From assembly GCA_013339765.2 (NCBI GenBank), contig CM023448.1:115167100-115231099 (forward strand): DNA of 64,000 nucleotides, given 5' to 3'. This stretch comes from Haemaphysalis longicornis (lineage: Eukaryota; Arthropoda; Arachnida; Ixodida; Ixodidae). The notes beneath the pieces are model-generated. The model was not told the DNA's origin, made no database searches, and was given only the letters and a program-made list of their open reading frames with translations. The position numbers and the translations under genes are program-made. Positions within the stretch are counted from its first letter, which is position 1. Each line of letters opens with the position of its first letter. This document shows, in pieces, positions 21,752 to 38,850 of this stretch.

Positions 21752-24700
21752 ACCGAAGGATGAATCAGCTGCAGTGCCTGACCACATTTCCAGTGCCGAC
21801 AACTCCTTAACGCCTGCGCTAAAAGCGTCCACGCACCCACGAGAAATTGCAGAAGGGTTTCGCTAAGGTTCATTTTAGGCCTAATAAAGCTCCCCCAGGG
21901 CACGTCGTGCGCCGGCGTTTTCGCAAACCGTCGCACGCGGAGAGAAGCGAGTTCTCTCGGTCGACTACATTGGTACCACCAACCTGTGACGCTTGACCTG
22001 GTTTTCGCGGCGGCGGAGGCTCATCGACGCCTGTTCGAAACCCTTTGTGCGCGGCCGCTCGTGACTTCGACGCGCCTGTTTTCAATGGCGCCAAAGAAAG
22101 TCGCCCCGCTCCGTCTATCGCCGTGTGGACTCGCTAAATGAGCGCCTCCCGAGCCTTCTCAATTAAGGCCACGCTCCGTCCGCCGCCGGCACTGCCGCGC
22201 TCGACCCGCCGCGGGGAGAACAATGGGCAAAAGGCCGCCCCGGCTATATATGCACGCCGCAACAGCGCTGGGCGGTGGCGAGAAGTTTGAATACCGGCGA
22301 AACAAAAGCCTCCTGTCAGACTTTGTAGCGCTGGTTTGCGGAGCATTAAAAAACAAAAATCCCCTAGTTGCGCTACGACCATTTCCTAACAGTGGAGTCC
22401 AGTGTTGGGCTCTTTCAGTATGGCTCAACGTCGAAGCTCAAATGGAAGCCGTTATTGCTTCGCGGAATCCGTTACATGCCATGACTCTAGCCCAAAACTG
22501 CCTTGCACATGTACGTACAGTATTTAAAAAGGTTTTCTAGGCCACACCGAAAGTTATAGGCCCCAAAGAATTAATTCTTTTTTTAAATAAAGCTTATTCC
22601 TCAAATGCGACACAACTGTTTAGTGACAAAGTGGGTGCAGGCACCATTACTTCTTATTGTCATAAAATAAATCGCCCACATTTGATGTTACGCTTTTTGC
22701 TTTAATTGTTAATGGCCGAGGAACCTCTCACGTGGCGCCTGAAAATTTTGACAAAAACTGTACGTCGCGATACCACCACACCTCGGTCCACTTCGGCTAC
22801 CTGTACCTGTACGTGCGCTTGTGGGAATAGGTTCATACAGCCTCTCTACTACCCCTGCATTCCACACCTATAGTCTTGAAAGTAGGGCGGTGTTTGGGTT
22901 CCGTGGTTATGTCGGGATTATTCGTCTCCTTTGCGAGGGGGATACCAGCAGTGGGATTTAAGGCCCCCAAAACTGTCTGTTCCTCGTGCCAGGCACGAAG
23001 ATATACGAATTTCGAAGCGCTGAGGCAGGACTTCGCACCATTACTCCAGACCAAGCCTATAGACTCATCGATATTAACCCCTCCCCGGACTCCCCACCCC
23101 TAAACCCACGCGAAAAAAAATCCCTTCTGAACATGGTCTGCACTCTCTACACTTAAACCTAACAATGTAATCACAAATTGTTTACAATTCTTTAGATAGT
23201 TCCTTTATACGCTGTGGTTTGTTTTACGAAATAGTATACTGCTGAGTATTTTAATATTCCCACGTGTGAAATCCGTACAGGAGCACAGACAACGCTGGTG
23301 GGGCATCAATATTAATATTGATGCCGCACATTACTACATTGCCGTCTATGTTTACATACGCATTGCCATACATTACCGTAGTTTACACTCGCATTTCTTC
23401 TCTTTTCCGGAAAGATAACAAGTACGCGACGTACTGTAATTATTAGTGCGCAAGCACTCTGGCGGCCGCTATTGTGGTTTGGCGGCGGCGACGGCGACGG
23501 TGTCAGCCTCGGCGTCGGCGTCGGCGTAGTGTGGCGAAAGTGGGAGCCGGAGGGCAGTATGTTGAGCCCGCACAAGACGTTCGTCGGAGCGTCTGGTGAA
23601 AGTGTCAGGGGGAGGGCGGCACGCGCTGCTATGGCATCATCTCTCTCACTGCTTTCTTATCACACTCTCGCCAGACGCTACTGCGCGTTCGTGGCTGATG
23701 CGAACCTCGCGACATTTGCGCGGGAGGTTCAAACACGATTTGCAAAAACATTTTTGCTGGTGGCGGCGACGCACTTCGAGATAACAGCACAGTAGCGCGC
23801 GCCGCTGTACGTTCACTGGTCACGCGATCACTTCTTGAGACGCAGCAGATATGCCCCGTGACCGAGAAGACTGCAGTTTGCGCTGCGCGCAAATTTCGCA
23901 ATAGGGAGTATAGTTATCGCAGTGCATTTTTTTCTCGGAGTACAGGAGTGCCCCAAAAATACTTCCATTTTTACAGATTATGGGAGAGGGCAAGACTGAT
24001 CAACCGGCACGTTCTTGCATAATGGGCTACGTGTTTCTCGCAGGAATGGGAACTTTATCCGGTCGGTACTGTTATATTGGCCGCAGAATGAGAAGTTTTT
24101 CCAATATCTGACGCCCTAGGTGTGAGAACAGAATACTCTGTATTCCCAAGACCGCCCACCATCGTGTTTGTCTGGATGCCATTTGACTGGGTATCCTTAA
24201 ACTGCAAGTCAAAAGTCAAGAGTCAAAATCCTCCCGCTCCCCCTTCCGTCTATGTTTCGGGGATTTAATCACCACTGTCGCATTACTCCCCAACGTGTTG
24301 CGACTCTAACATGAATTAACAAACGTTGGCGGGCCTTGGCGTCCCTTTGAGCTGCATAAGCGTCTATGGGGGTTTTCCAGCGTGAGAAGCGGAAGAGGTA
24401 ACGGAATGAATGTCCCGCTCCTTATTAGGGATTTCGGTGTTTCGACTCGCCCCGCTAACACCGTGACGGGCCATGTGACATCGGTCCCCGTCAGGGACAG
24501 CGTTATGAGGAGCCACGTCCCGATCAGGCTAGACATCCGGGGACTTGGGGCGCAGACGCAGGGGCAGACGCACACACCCAAATCTTTGATCAGTATATCC
24601 TGATAGCGCTTTGAGCATTAAGAACATTAAGGCAACTCTGGGGCTAGGAGCAGCCGTTAAATAATTACGAATTGAGAAGAAAAAAAAAAAAACAACAGAC

Positions 24701-25498
24701 GGAAGCACCGCTCGATGTTTAGGTCACTCTTAGGAACTGTATTGAACGGATTTTTTCAGATATCTCCGTGTAAAGCACCCAACACCGAGTACACGACGAA
24801 TCTACGGGTGTATTACATGCTGGCATCTGTGGAGCATTTTTAACTTTTCAGAATGCGAAGGAGCGGTAGCATTGCGGAAAAAGAATAGCGGATGACTCTG
24901 CGGAGGAGGCTGCAAACCGAGTTCGGAGGGGGGCAGTGAGAACCTGCTGAAATTAGTAAAACAATGGTTCCAGCATTTGGGGATACCCCGGAAGTCAGAG
25001 CAAAGTTAGGAGTCACAGGCACCGCCTTGTTACGTATACCACTCGGCATATCGCTGCCGAAATCCACCGGTTCCTTCACACACACACAAAAAAAAAGAAA
25101 TATGGAAAGAAATGAAGGAAGAAATGTAATGAAAGGAAGGAAGCGAGAAATAAAAGAAGAAGGAGATTTATAAAATTGGAAGGAAGCAAGGAAGCAAGAA
25201 AAGAAAATATAGCGAAAATCGAAAGGGATACAGCCAGGGAAAGTGAAAAAAAAAAAACGCGACTAAATGAGCCCAAAAAGGAATAAGAAATATTCATCGT
25301 TTGCACACAGTGTTTCAAGAATAAATAGACCACTTTAATATACCCGCTTTCTTATTCTAAACTGTGGTTCGTTTTTCGCTTGGACTCCACAAGAACGTGG
25401 AATGTAGTCGTCTATTTCATTTGGCACCAATGTAGGGCTCGGCTCATTCTGAAATTGTATAAAAGCAATTTTCGAAGCGTGGCTTGGGCCGTCACCTA
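21752..25498. other. no recognisable gene
   Basis: Mostly unique-looking sequence with a TATATA motif near 22245, a 24-bp perfect palindrome at 23302-23325, a GC-rich stretch of imperfect 6-base GGCGNC units at 23480-23530, and a purine-rich GGAA/GAAA tract at 25090-25250. ORFs lack family signatures. Confidence 0.45.
23302..23325. repeat. 24-bp perfect palindrome
   Basis: GGCATCAATATT followed by its exact reverse complement, no loop. It could be a dimeric protein-binding site or chance. Confidence 0.9.
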
Positions 25499-25700
25499 TT
25501 ATTTATTTTATTTTATTTATTTATTTATTTATTTAGTACCCAAGCGCCTTGCGGCTACAAAAAGGCAGTCACAAGAAGTACTTATCAGCAAGCAAGAAAG
25601 CAAGTTATAAGAGAACGCATATATACATTTCAAATAGCTGAAGACATGCCACAAAAAAATACTGCATTATTAAAATAATTCAGAAAAAGGCACTCACAAG
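25499..25700 (-). mobile_element. probable non-LTR retrotransposon 3' end with (AAAT)n tail
   Basis: A (TTTA)n block at 25499-25535 followed by TACCCAAGCGCCTTGCGG on plus reads on the minus strand as a 3' UTR ending in (AAAT)n. This resembles 3' ends of CR1/Jockey-type elements in arthropods. No coding part is recognised, so the extent is a guess. Confidence 0.4.
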
Positions 25701-25777
25701 TACTTTACACAAGCGGGAATCGAAGGTTCAAATTACGACAAAACAATGGAAAGGGCATATAACATTTCCGATAGACC

Positions 25778-25853
25778 TCAGACACACCACGTGTGTCTGA
25801 TTTTATTTTAAAGCGAAATGAAAGTATCTTATTTTAAAGCGAAATGGAAGTAT
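25778..25853. repeat. 10-bp hairpin followed by 26-bp tandem duplication
   Basis: TCAGACACAC-cac-GTGTGTCTGA (25778-25800) is followed by two near-identical units starting TTATTTTAAAGCGAAATG (25803-25828 and 25829-25853). Confidence 0.85.
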
Positions 25854-30307
<4,454 letters not shown>

Positions 30308-32154
30308 GGTCGTAACTCCGAGGCATTAGTATTGAATGTCTACACGAAGGTGCACGCTTTACATCTTGCCTGCTTCTCGGCATGCCACTGCGTTGTGGTG
30401 GTTCTCTGGGATTCGCAGCGATCAACTTACGCTCGAAAGAATTCGCGGCGACACACTGTAGGACGACAACAGAATGGCCTCGCGGAGTGTGTTCCCGATG
30501 GAATATGAAACACCCTCTGGAAACTCACCGGCTCGTTGGTATACGTCCACGCAATGGACAACGCAACGGGTATCCCCAAAGTATTTCTGATTCATGGCGT
30601 CATTTCACGTATATACGGATGACGTCATACGTACTTCTTGTGTTGCATCCGCTCTACCAACCCCTGTCCGTCCAGTAATATACAGCAGTCTACATCACCG
30701 GACTAGTGATCGCTTAGCCCCTAACTGCTCTTTTAATTAACTGAATGTACGTGCTACTATTTCGACCGTTATTAACGGTAATTATGATTTACTTTTAACG
30801 AGTTGCGCACTTTCTTTGACGCAAATTATTTCACGCAAATTAAAATGCTGAACGCGAGCTTGAACTGTGGATATCGGTCGTTCCAATGTGTTTCTGAGCG
30901 TGGCGATCTTCGTTGCGGATTTCGAAAGAAATGCGGCTGATAAGCCACATTGTGTGTCAGAATGGACTCGTGACCAATTTGGCGCACTGCTTGGCTTCTA
31001 AGGAGCCTGTTTGTAATGAACTGCGGTCGTACGGGTGACGCTCTCCCATACCCCGCGCAATACGACCTTCGGCGCACTCTCACGGGATGTTAACCCCCCT
31101 TTCTCACGCGTTGGCGTGCGCGTGCGGAAGGGGGAGCAGTGCAGAGGCTCTCTTCCTTGCATAGCATTGGCGCCCCCGCGCGCCGCTTCCCGCCAGGGTC
31201 AGGCTCGTTATTCGAGCGCCGGGACGCGCATCGAAGCCGCGCGCTCGATGCGACGTCGCACTGTGCACATACCCGAGAATCGCCCCACTGCGTCTTTTCA
31301 TCGCCTCGCGCCGCGCGGGCGTAATGACGCGTACTCGAGCGAAGCCTTCGCTGGCACGCGCCGGCAACACCGAATAAGAAGACCACCTCCCTCACCTTTC
31401 TTCTTTTTTTTTTTTTTTTTTTTTCATTGCTATTCCGTTGCTCCCTTGCGCCCTGAAAAGCTACGATGTTGCAAGATTTGGATACTACTGTAGCACGTGC
31501 GTGCGTTGCTTTTAGTCCGAGCGTCCCTCGTTCATGTTCACGGTATACTTTCTTTACCGGTGCCGTCCTTTTCGACACGACGCATTACTGGGCTCCGCGT
31601 GGGGTCATCCTTTTTGTCTCGGTGACGTGTTACGTCACGGCGAAAGGCTGAGATACTGGGCGACTGATGTCAAAACGGTTTTCGGCGAAATGCAATTATG
31701 GCGGTGTGGGCGAAACGTCTCACGTGTAGCAATCCCCACGGGTCCTATACTAATCTGTGTTCCTCAGGTAGGCACGGCCTCACCAATTGGCGACCTATAA
31801 TTGGCGACCTATCTGAACCGTCTCGACACTTTGAGGGCGGACCCGTTGTTAAACAAAAGGGCAACGCTACAAGCGTCCGGTGCGGGCCTCGGGAAAACAA
31901 CCTGTAAATTGCGGCTCATGACGTAAAAAACTGTTTTCCCTCTTTCAATATTATGTCTTCTTCTTCCTCTTCTTCTGCTTCTTCTTCTTGGGCGCTGTTC
32001 CAAAATTTAACATCAGTAAATTTGAATGACCGTTCCCGTCAATGTTGTTATTAAACGGCAAGTTAAATGGGCCGTTTTGGAGGTTTCTAGCTATGGATAC
32101 TGCAATTACTATAATATTTGCGGTGCAATTTCTTTACTTGTTACTATAAATTGC

Positions 32155-32252
32155 CTAAAGGTAACTTATAGTAACTCACCTATAGGTAAATTATTGTAAC
32201 TTACATATAGGTAAATTACAGTAATTAGCCCATAGGTAAATCGCAGTAATAA
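32155..32252 (+). repeat. degenerate ~32-bp minisatellite
   Basis: About three diverged units, each with a GTAACT/GTAATT block followed by CATAGGTAAAT or similar. AT-rich. Confidence 0.65.
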
Positions 32253-33535
32253 GGGAAGAAATTACGCGACGATGTTTGATATATGCGAGATTCAAGAACA
32301 TAAATAACCACGTTGTCTCGTGAATAGTGCATACATGACGCCGCGGCTTTTTTTATCCGCACAAAAACAGACCGACAGACTGCATAGGTTTCTTCGCGTC
32401 AGGAGTGTTAAACGCTGGGGTGATGTTACATTTTTCGATCTTTTTTTTTTTTCTTGCGTGCCACACCGCTTAGTTTCTCGTAATATCTCCTTGTTTTCAT
32501 GTTTAAAAGGTCACTGGGAACCTACTGATCATCTCTGTCTACTTGATTACCTTTGTTACAACACCTTGTTGTCCTTTGAAACTTTGTTACTCACTCAAAA
32601 ACGAAATCTTTCTCGTTATCGATGCGCGCTGCATTGCTGCATTGCCGCTAAACAGCGTCTATTACGATCGAGTAAGGCTGCATCGCGTATCGCGGGGACG
32701 GAGCTACGGAGCTCACAAAAAGCGTTTAGTCGAGCTGATCCTCCCCCATCTCCCTGCGGACTTGTAAATGTGCCCTTGTCGACTCCACCGCACGGCTTAG
32801 GCGATTTCTCCCTGATGCATTATTGACCTCAATTCTTTTGTGAAGTGGGGCGCCGGGAAAACGTCCGTTGATGGCTGCCCTTTAACTTCTTTGAATAATT
32901 AACGATATCGTGGGCTTGACGTGAGGTTTGGCCCCGAGTTCAACACTGCTTCGCCCGGATCGATTTGGCCGCCGCCTCAACATACCACTTACCCCAGATT
33001 GCTTTTCTCTTTGCCTCGGGGTTCCGCTAATGGTAATTTGATTTGTTAGAGCCTAATCTTTTTCGCGAAGTCAAATCTTTCACCGCTTCCGGGATCGCGT
33101 TTACGCGAGGAGACGATTTGATTTTGATTTTATTCCGCGGGCGCACTGGCAAAGGCAGTACGGCATTAGATAAACTTCCATTCACTCGACTGCTGCCTTT
33201 GTGACCGTATACGCACTTCTCTGAGGAGACACTAATGGGTTAAACAAACTGAGCCTACGAAAATTACTATATCGTGTACTGTATCTGTTTGCCCTTGTTA
33301 TTCGTGTAGGGCTTAAGTACCGCTCAGGCGATAGAGAGCATGGTAAAAGAACACAAAAATGAAGCGACTTACGCACCAACTAGCTCAGGTTCCGCCTGTT
33401 CCACGCAAAAAGTCAGGGAAATTATATCTTGAATTCTGCTTGCCAGTGGTATTTTGTGAACGCTTCGCATTACTGCCGCATTTTGTTCGCATTTCCCCGG
33501 CAGTAGTCGCTGTTATAGTTCGGGGGCCGTGCTTT

Positions 33536-33567
33536 TTCTTTATTCCCCTTTTCAGGGGAATAAAGAA
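33536..33567. repeat. 13-bp hairpin
   Basis: TTCTTTATTCCCC, six-base loop, and its exact complement. The right arm contains AATAAA; no coding context. Confidence 0.85.
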
Positions 33568-33907
33568 TTATTTCACTGCGATTAATCTTTTTTTTTATAC
33601 ATTGGTAGGTCGTCTTCACAAATTTGATTTCTTTAAGTGTCAGTTCCCGCATAGGCGCGGTCAGGAATCTGGCCAACGTTTTACAACTTCGTGAAATAAA
33701 GCTCCCATTGGTCCTGTTTCGGCATCTTGCCAGCTTTCCGTAGACTCCTCTAGGCCGGTTTTCCAAAACATCCCCGAGGGACACTTGTTGGTGAGCCGCG
33801 CTTTTATGACGCGTGCGTGCGTAAGATATGGACGAACGCGTCCATACAGAGCGAGGAAGTCGAAGGAATTAGAAAGGCCAAAGGGGACGCAAGAGCAGGT
33901 CGCGTAG

Positions 33908-33930
33908 AGGGGGAGGGGGGGGGGGGGGGA
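33908..33930 (+). repeat. poly-G tract
   Basis: Twenty-odd G with one or two A interruptions on the plus strand. Confidence 0.9.
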
Positions 33931-34860
33931 GCGTGAAAAGACGGGGAAGAGAAACGCATGCCGGCATGGCACCGCTTCGCAGCAAGGATGTCCGTAATCC
34001 AAGATGGCTGGCGCCTCCTCTGCTCCGATCAGTGGCATCGCGCGGCCCGTTATCGACCGCACCCGGCGCAGGATGCGAGTGCGCCACGACCACGCAGCGC
34101 CGCTTCTCTCCTCCATCGCCACCTCCCTCGCCCGCGTAATACTATGGTGCCGGCTGGGCGCTGGTGGGCGTGGATGGGGGCCCCTGAGGTGGCAGGATAT
34201 GGGAAAGACTCGAATGCAGCGGCCATCCTCCCCTTTCGGCATTTATTGCCGCACATATTTGCGGCACTTATTGCGGGTGGCGGGGCTGTTGCCTAACTCG
34301 CCCTGGTCGGAATTTGGATTATCCCAGAATCAGTCAGGTTCTCCGCTCTGTTTTCAACTCGGAAGAGGTATGGACGTGGAACTAGATGAGGCATAGATGA
34401 TGATGCTGAAGGAAAGACGTCATTTTTTTTTATTCTTTGGCAAGCACTGTCATCGGGACGCCGTTCATAAAAGTTAAACACGAGAGCCTTTTCGGATCCC
34501 TCTTCGTTCTTCCATGCTAAGAGAACAAACTTCAGTGGCATGAACGCATTATGACGGGGAAGTCTCTATTTCACGACCCTGTCGGTCCTTGCTTCCGCCT
34601 CCGCGCGTACAATCAGCCTGAAGCTGGTCCTCGCAATCATAGCTTGTCAGTTCCTCTTCCCACGGCTAAAACATCTGTGAGCAAGCAGCATGTAGTTTTT
34701 TTATTAACACGGAATGAACGTATTGAACGCCTAGCTCCGTGGAAAGTATTGTCAAGAATGTCTCGGGTGGTGCCGGAAATGGCTTCGTTGGCTTGCCTTT
34801 CAAGGAAGTGGATCATGTTCCCGAGTGGCACTTGCAGCGAAGCTGTTTGGATTATATATG

Positions 34861-35542
34861 CAGTCGAACCTCTTTAATTCGAAAGTGCGTAATTAGGACC
34901 AACGAAAAATTCGAACTGGCCCATTGGTCCCGACAAAATGACGTGTATTTCGATGGGAAAAAAACCCTCCTGGATTCGGACCTGAAGCATGCGCCACGTG
35001 CGGTCAATTCGAACAAGATTTCCCACGCGTTGAGGCTACTTTTCGTGGTATTCCTAGCCGAACGGAATAGTTCGAATGCAGGATCTGCGTCAATAAGCGC
35101 ATTTTGAAACGTGACGTGGCCTCTCACGTTCCCGCAGACGCGCTGCCACGACGCTTGAAACAATTGGCGCTGCTGTTCGGGTCAAATGTATTCTTACAGA
35201 TGTTGTTCGATATTGGTGTTTTCACGCGACTCTATGACTATCCTTGATATTCTTGGAGTACGGGTTTGTCTTCTTGCAGTCGTAGCAACGACTCCACTCC
35301 GTAGTCCGGAAATGCGCTCCTGCTCCTCTTGGCCCTCATCTCGAGCTGTCGAGTGCGTACGCCGTACACGCACGCGCTTCTAAAAACGTGCAGTAGGACC
35401 TACTTTATCGTGCATGTGTTTCTGCTATTGGTAGTGGGCGCTGTACCGCTAATCAAACGGACCTCAGCTAGTTCGAACTCCAGTTTACTTTGAACATACT
35501 TTCTGTGCCTTCGGAGGCGTTTGAATTAACGAGGTTTGACTG
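34861..35542. mobile_element. pogo/Tigger-like inverted-repeat element 1
   Basis: Left end CAGTCGAACCTCTTTAATTC and right end (as complement) CAGTCAAACCTCGTTAATTC form about 23-bp terminal inverted repeats. CAGT termini with a CCTCGTTAA core match pogo/Tigger-type (Tc1/mariner superfamily) ends. The flanking dinucleotides are TG and CA, possibly mutated TA target sites. The 0.68-kb interior has no transposase, so it is non-autonomous or internally deleted. Confidence 0.65.
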
Positions 35543-35670
35543 CACACACATGCACGCCACAGACATAAACACAAAAACGTGCAAGTACAGTCAAAACTAA
35601 CTGGTGCGTGCGTTCATTAAGTAGGGCGAATTTACTGAACGTACAGTGTGAAAGCAAGAGTTTTCAAATA

Positions 35671-36569
35671 CAGTAATACCTCGTTAACTCGAAGTAAGTA
35701 AACACCGGGAAATATTGCGAGGTAAGCGGATTTTCGAGATAAGCGGATTTTCGAGATGAGTTAAGTTGCGCGAATCGCCATGAAATATCGAGGTCTTTTT
35801 TAAAAAAAGGCGCTACTACTTACCAGCTTTTCAACAGCAGCTTCCAATCTTGCTTTTCATAAAGGTTTGAAAGAATAAAAATAAAAACATACAAGAGACG
35901 TTCACCGCGGTTGGGTTGCTGGCGGCTGCTGCTTATCGGTTGGCTTTAGAAGCTTTGTTTGTTAAATAAATCCTTATTACTTCAAATAGTCTTATTTCTT
36001 TATTTTATGGCATAAAGGTTTATAAAAACCTTCCATTAACTGTTGAGTTTGGTTTAACAATTTATGGGTGGTGCTGGCTGCAACAGCAGTTCTCCGGGGA
36101 ACGCCTGCTCTCCATACACTTTTTTCATCGCAAAGGGACCCCGCTCGCCTCTACTCGGTTTTCCCCCGCACGACACCCATATATCTTCTAGTACACTGTA
36201 CCTCTGCGCATGTCTCTGCCCTCACATGTCGTGCCACAGGGTTGCTTGAAGAAGTTGATATTCCTCTAGGCTCAGACTTCACGTTCAAGGAAAACATCGG
36301 CTTTGTGGTAGGCGCGGCTAAACGAGAAACAAATCGAGTGAGTTAGGCGCGGCAGCATCGCGCGAATCTTGTGGAATGGTCCGCGGCGGCGATATTTTCG
36401 TTCCACTCTCAGTCATGATTTCGAGATATTCACAGTTTGACCCAAAGATACTTCGAAATAAAGGGAAACAAATGCATGGCACGTATAGGAAATGGTTCGG
36501 TGCCGCGGAAAATTTCGACTTAGCTGATTTTTCGGGATAATGCGAGTTCGAGTTAACGAGGTATCACTG
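35671..36569. mobile_element. pogo/Tigger-like inverted-repeat element 2
   Basis: Left end CAGTAATACCTCGTTAACTC (35671) and right end complement CAGTGATACCTCGTTAACTC (ending 36569) form a 23-bp inverted repeat with one mismatch. Exact TA dinucleotides flank both sides (35669-35670 and 36570-36571), as Tc1/mariner-superfamily insertion requires. The 899-bp interior encodes no recognisable transposase. An 18-bp unit (AAGCGGATTTTCGAGATA) is tandemly duplicated near 35727-35762. This is a non-autonomous derivative. Confidence 0.85.
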
Positions 36570-36589
36570 TATAAGAAAAAACAAGAAAG

Positions 36590-36680
36590 TGGAGTAAAAG
36601 GTGGGCCCCGGACGAGATTTGAACCCACAAATTTGGGATAACGCGTTCTATTCTTCACAAATTAGCTACCGGTGTGATCT
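36590..36680 (-). repeat. tRNA-derived SINE head
   Basis: On the minus strand GGGTTCAAATCTC (B box, complement of 36613-36625) and an A-box-like GGTAGCTAAT stretch (complement near 36661-36672), then a T-rich tail. It abuts the right end of pogo-like element 2. Confidence 0.5.
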
Positions 36681-36720
36681 TTTGTTGAATTTATGCGTGT
36701 GTAAACCTGTAGTACGTTTT

Positions 36721-36755
36721 GGTGGGGGGGGAAGGGGGGGGGGGGGAGGGGGGGC
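36721..36755 (+). repeat. poly-G tract
   Basis: G blocks separated by AA or A; the longest of the four plus-strand G tracts. Strong G-quadruplex character. Confidence 0.9.
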
Positions 36756-38663
36756 AGCAAGCGCTCTCCTACAACTCGGGTTTTTTATTCCTCGCCGTGA
36801 TTTGAGCGTCTGGGGCCTCTCAAGGGCAGTCTGAAGGTGGGAAAATCTGTTATGCAGCATGGACAACCGAAACTGTGAGAACCGAATCCGTCATTTTGCA
36901 TGCAGCCTAATGATCGTGATTGCTAATGAGGGGCTCGTTGGATAAACATAAAGTAACGCCAGCCGTCGAAAACTGACAGAGGGCATAGGGGAGGTATTAA
37001 GCATTGTTTCATGAAAAAATGGAAACTTCGAAATATTGGGAAATAAATCCAATATTACCATCTGGCTGCGAGGGCTAACAGCATGCCCACTCAGGTGGAT
37101 CTTGCAGCGACGGTGACAGCGGCGTAAGAAGCTCATGGCCGATTCACTCATTTTCATTTCTCGGCGACGGCAACGTATCCACCCAGACATACGCTTTCCG
37201 AACTCAGCGAGAAGTGATGCTCACGCATTTTCTCATCAGATGAGGGAGTTTAGGTGCTCCCATAACTTTTCTTGATTTTGCGTGTGCGTGCGCTGTGTTG
37301 TTACAGTGGCAGAATGCGAACCTAAAAACCTAGAAGATGGATGTTACTTGACCAAGAAATCTGCATGAGCAGAACCCCAGGCACACCAGGCCCATCGCTT
37401 TGCGGGCGTCCTTTCTACGGTCACCTTGTCTATTTCACTGCTAGAGGGCAACTGATAATTTTTACAACCCCCCCTCGTGGCAGACCTCTGAAAGAAACAT
37501 GGCCCGGGTTCCGGGAAACTGGCCAGTGTCGGCTGAGCTCGTGCTAGCTGTTCTCATTCCCAGACGCGTGCCAGCGCCAATCTTAAACGGCCACGCCAAT
37601 AAAGCAGTCGAAACGCAGCGCTGTTCCCCGACAATGCGATTTCCTTGCGTCGTCGAGTGGCGAGGAGGAGATGGCGTTGCGGACAGTTGTCAAGACCAGG
37701 AGCACACCGGTGGGGCCGTCTCTGTCTCAACAGTATTATACTGCTTTGTTCGTGACCATATATCTCTAGGGTAGTCCCGTACTTCAGCTTCACCACAACG
37801 CACTCGAGTGACCAGTGCATGCGGCGAACAAAGCAAACTCGGCGAAACACAGCAACGGGCGTACCATTTAACTAAAAAATGTGACCTGCGCTATGGCACC
37901 ACCCCGCAATCCAGAACGTCATGCTTGCATTGCGGGGTGCTACAGCGGAGCAGCGTTGGCCCAACCTTTTTAATTCAAATCGGGTGTTCGACATTCGCAA
38001 AAATTTCATTGTTGGCTGCATGGGTTGCCAATTGAGTAATTGTGCTGAAGATGAACCGCAGGTTTGTCTTAGAGTGCAGTTGGTTGTCACCTATCGGGAA
38101 GTTGTCGTTCCTGATTCGGCTTTACCGCGCACCCTGTGACATTCTCGGATGACAAAGGGCGGGGATATCGATGAGAGCATAAAGGCCACAAAGTATGCGT
38201 TCGCCTACATTGTTGACGCGACAAACGTTTGGTGGCTATGTTGGCGAAAGCTCGCACCCAATTGGCGTCCGCGAAGGGCATTCACAAAAAGCGTTTCCTA
38301 GTGCGTGCGTGAGAAATTAGACACAAAGAAAGCATGCCCATAAGAAGCAAAATACCAAGAAAAGTAGCACATCCATTGGCTGCATTGTTTCTTACCGTGC
38401 GTGCAACAGACGTAAAGCACAGCACAGGCCCCTGGCGCAGCATCTACAAACAAAACATGCCCAAGTCTGCAAACCTTCAGCTTCGGTGGCGGCAGTGTTG
38501 CAGCAGCATGGATAGTGATTCCGCACCGAGTAGCTGCAGCAAGACCAATGCGAGGTTTGTAGGATTAGCGTCGACTTCGGCAGAAGGCCTTGTCTTCGAA
38601 CCTTGCCAAAAGAAAACGCTTTCCCGTTCTCATCTCGTAAGATTATATATTTTTTTAGGGGAT
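36756..38663. other. no proven gene; one possible terminal exon near 37.3 kb
   Basis: At about 37294-37304 a pyrimidine/GT-rich tract ends TGTTACAG. The following sequence could read about 19 residues, AECEPKNLEDGCYLTKKSA, before TGA at about 37366. Two cysteines in a short tail are reminiscent of secreted peptides, but no family is recognised and no upstream exon is seen. The rest of the interval shows nothing. Confidence 0.25.
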
Positions 38664-38850
38664 ATTCAATTCAATTCAATTCAATTCAATTCAATGCTTT
38701 ATTTATCTTTCATAGACAATGAAAGAAAGGAGCAATCACAAAAATATACATTAATCACCATCATCAATGTAGAAGTAAGCACGTTCCTGCCGACGTCGAT
38801 TAAAGCGAGGGCTGCCATCGCCGCCCCGTCCACCGAAGCACCTTCGCTTT
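38664..38850 (-). mobile_element. non-LTR retrotransposon 3' end with (TTGAA)n tail
   Basis: Six ATTCA units on plus (38664-38695) precede CTTTATTTATC. On the minus strand this is a 3' UTR with AATAAAG followed by a five-base tandem tail, as in CR1/Jockey-type elements. No coding part is recognised; the upstream limit is arbitrary. Confidence 0.6.

Noticed and set aside
31035..31578. 152-162-codon ORFs on both strands
   Set aside because: Mutually overlapping in CpG-rich DNA with a T-run; no recognisable domain.
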